From Aridibacter famidurans (lineage in GTDB: Bacteria > Acidobacteriota > Blastocatellia > Pyrinomonadales > Pyrinomonadaceae), in assembly GCA_024103495.1 (NCBI GenBank), contig JAGFIQ010000039.1, positions 1-64,000 of the forward strand: a DNA stretch of 64,000 nucleotides, written 5' to 3'. A program made the position numbers and the translations under genes. Positions 63,266-64,000 of this stretch are shown in pieces. Numbering within the stretch: position 1 is the first letter of the stretch; each line of letters opens with the position of its first letter. Below the pieces are notes generated by a model, which saw only the letters and a program-made list of their open reading frames with translations, was not told where the DNA came from and made no database searches.

Positions 63266-63781
63266 CTATTTCTCAGCTCCCGCGGATTCCATAGGATATC
63301 CGGCTTCCTTCCAGGCGGCGGTCCCGCCCTTCAGAGCAAACACTTTTTCATAACCTTTTTCGATCAGTATCTGTACCGCACGGGCACTAGTGTGTTCGTC
63401 TCGTCAGGAACAGTAGGCAATGACGGTCTTGCCTTTGGGAACCTCATTCAGCTTTTGTTCGAGCGCATCAACCGGAATGTTAACCGCCCCTTTGATGTGC
63501 TCGGTCGCATACGAACTTGCGGACCTCGTGTCGATGAAGAAAGCCTCTCCGTCGTCGAACAGTTTCTTGGCATCTGCAAGCTCTACACGCGGAGCGTTGT
63601 CTTCGTGGCCGTGTTCGTCGACCTTCGGAGTCTGTTCATTCGCGGCCGGTTGAGTAACCGAAGCCTCGGGAACGCCGCGTGACGAATCCCGGGTTGCGTC
63701 GAGCGAGTCGGGTCCCTGCGTTTGGCAGGCCGCGAAGACCGCCGTCGCGAGGACGAAAACTGAAGCTAATGAAAAGCGCAT
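63266..63781 (-). CDS. Rhodanese lipoprotein with in-frame UGA (candidate selenoprotein)
   Basis: 171 codons if UGA 126 (63404-63406) is read through; 125 aa if it stops. The N-terminus is a lipoprotein signal (lipobox FAAC, C19); a linker with Asp/His follows; the rhodanese domain has LFDDGEAFFIDTRSASSYATEHIKGAVNIP. The catalytic Cys is C124 in IAYCS, and U126 is the second residue after it. The frame continues RDEHTSARAVQILIEKGYEKVF, ALKGGTAAWKEAGYPMESAGAEK and ends at TAG. This tail is the normal end of a rhodanese domain. In many rhodaneses the loop reads YCxCPxE, placing Cys where UGA lies. ATG 63781 has CAGGAGT upstream. The alternative is a recent nonsense mutation or sequencing error. 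Confidence 0.7.
63373..63387 (-). promoter_or_regulatory. Candidate bacterial SECIS hairpin
   Basis: On the minus strand GUGCC-CGUGC-GGUAC forms a 5-bp stem (one G-U pair) with a 5-nt loop whose second base is G. The stem begins 16 nt after the UGA, the loop 21 nt after it, within the range reported for bacterial SECIS elements. The stem is short, so this is suggestive only. Confidence 0.35.
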
Positions 63782-64000
63782 GTGTTGACTCCTGTAGTGA
63801 GCAGTAAGCGGTGAGCTGTGAGCGGTGACGAGAGTTTTCGTGTTCCTTTGTGCTTTTCCGTGGTTTCCAAAGCGAGATTTAACCACGGAGCCTCACGAAG
63901 CAACACGAAGAACCAGCGAAAGCTAACAAGATTTGCCGGGCGTACCGTCCGCTCTAGCCGCCTCAAGCCCTTGGCTTGATCATTTCAAATATTAACTAAG
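63782..64000. repeat. GTGAGC words and CACGAAG imperfect palindrome
   Basis: 63796-63830 GTGAGCAGTAAGCGGTGAGC words; 63832-63915 an imperfect palindrome (CGTGTTCCTTTGTGC and CGTGGTT paired with AACCACGG and GCAACACGAAG), the same family as 56865-56972. No gene is supported to the end of the window. Confidence 0.75.

Overview
This window looks like the chromosome of a Gram-negative, probably Acidobacteriota (Blastocatellia/Pyrinomonadaceae-like) bacterium; that placement is my inference, not a database result. It rests on outer-membrane style functions (LpxL-type acyltransferase, TonB C-terminal domain proteins, many lipoproteins), futalosine-pathway menaquinone genes instead of ubiquinone genes, secreted metalloprotease/VCBS-repeat and tricorn/S41 peptidases, and spacers packed with short quasi-periodic repeats. 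No rRNA, tRNA or CRISPR array was recognised.

Layout. 0-7 kb: secreted hydrolases (antigen-85-like esterase, S41-type protein with TPRs, DUF4424/YARHG-like protein, M1/LTA4H-like aminopeptidase). 7-16.4 kb: a repeat-dominated accessory region. A ~400 bp composite repeat occurs twice almost whole and several times in part, between small cassette-like genes: an Imm26-like gene broken by two in-frame stops, a GNAT acetyltransferase, small membrane and Cys-rich proteins, a TonB-domain protein, a P-loop NTPase, a duplicated-domain lipoprotein and a 117-aa unknown. 16.4-22.3 kb: a phytoene-desaturase-like oxidoreductase, a WD40 protein, 68-bp tandem repeats, a patatin. 22.6-30.3 kb: an intracellular subtilase with an N-terminal Cys cluster, two zinc-ribbon/TonB proteins, an aminotransferase, CrtI, and a REP-associated transposase with REP palindromes on both sides.

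30.4-49 kb: UvrD-like helicase divergent from a molybdenum aldehyde dehydrogenase operon (paoA-paoB-paoC-xdhC-mocA), a tricorn-like protease, ybaB-recR, an acyltransferase, a Nudix hydrolase, a metalloprotease with VCBS-like repeats, and a stand-alone SRA-like protein. 48-64 kb: proC/tyrS, an S41 peptidase, an RDD protein, a sugar epimerase, LpxL, a Coq7-like ferritin-fold protein next to mqnE and a UbiA prenyltransferase, a HEAT-like protein, a UDP-sugar dehydrogenase, two envelope proteins and a rhodanese lipoprotein.

The most striking observations are: (1) the rhodanese lipoprotein at the right end has one in-frame UGA two codons after its active-site Cys, where related rhodaneses often carry Cys, followed by an intact C-terminal half and a SECIS-like hairpin, so it is a candidate selenoprotein; (2) the repeat-bounded cassette region with an Imm26-like pseudogene, possibly an orphan immunity-gene array; (3) a genome-wide vocabulary of 7-10 bp word repeats and covarying hairpins in spacers, often abutting start codons, including (CTCACAG)x11 ending 2 nt before the recR ATG.
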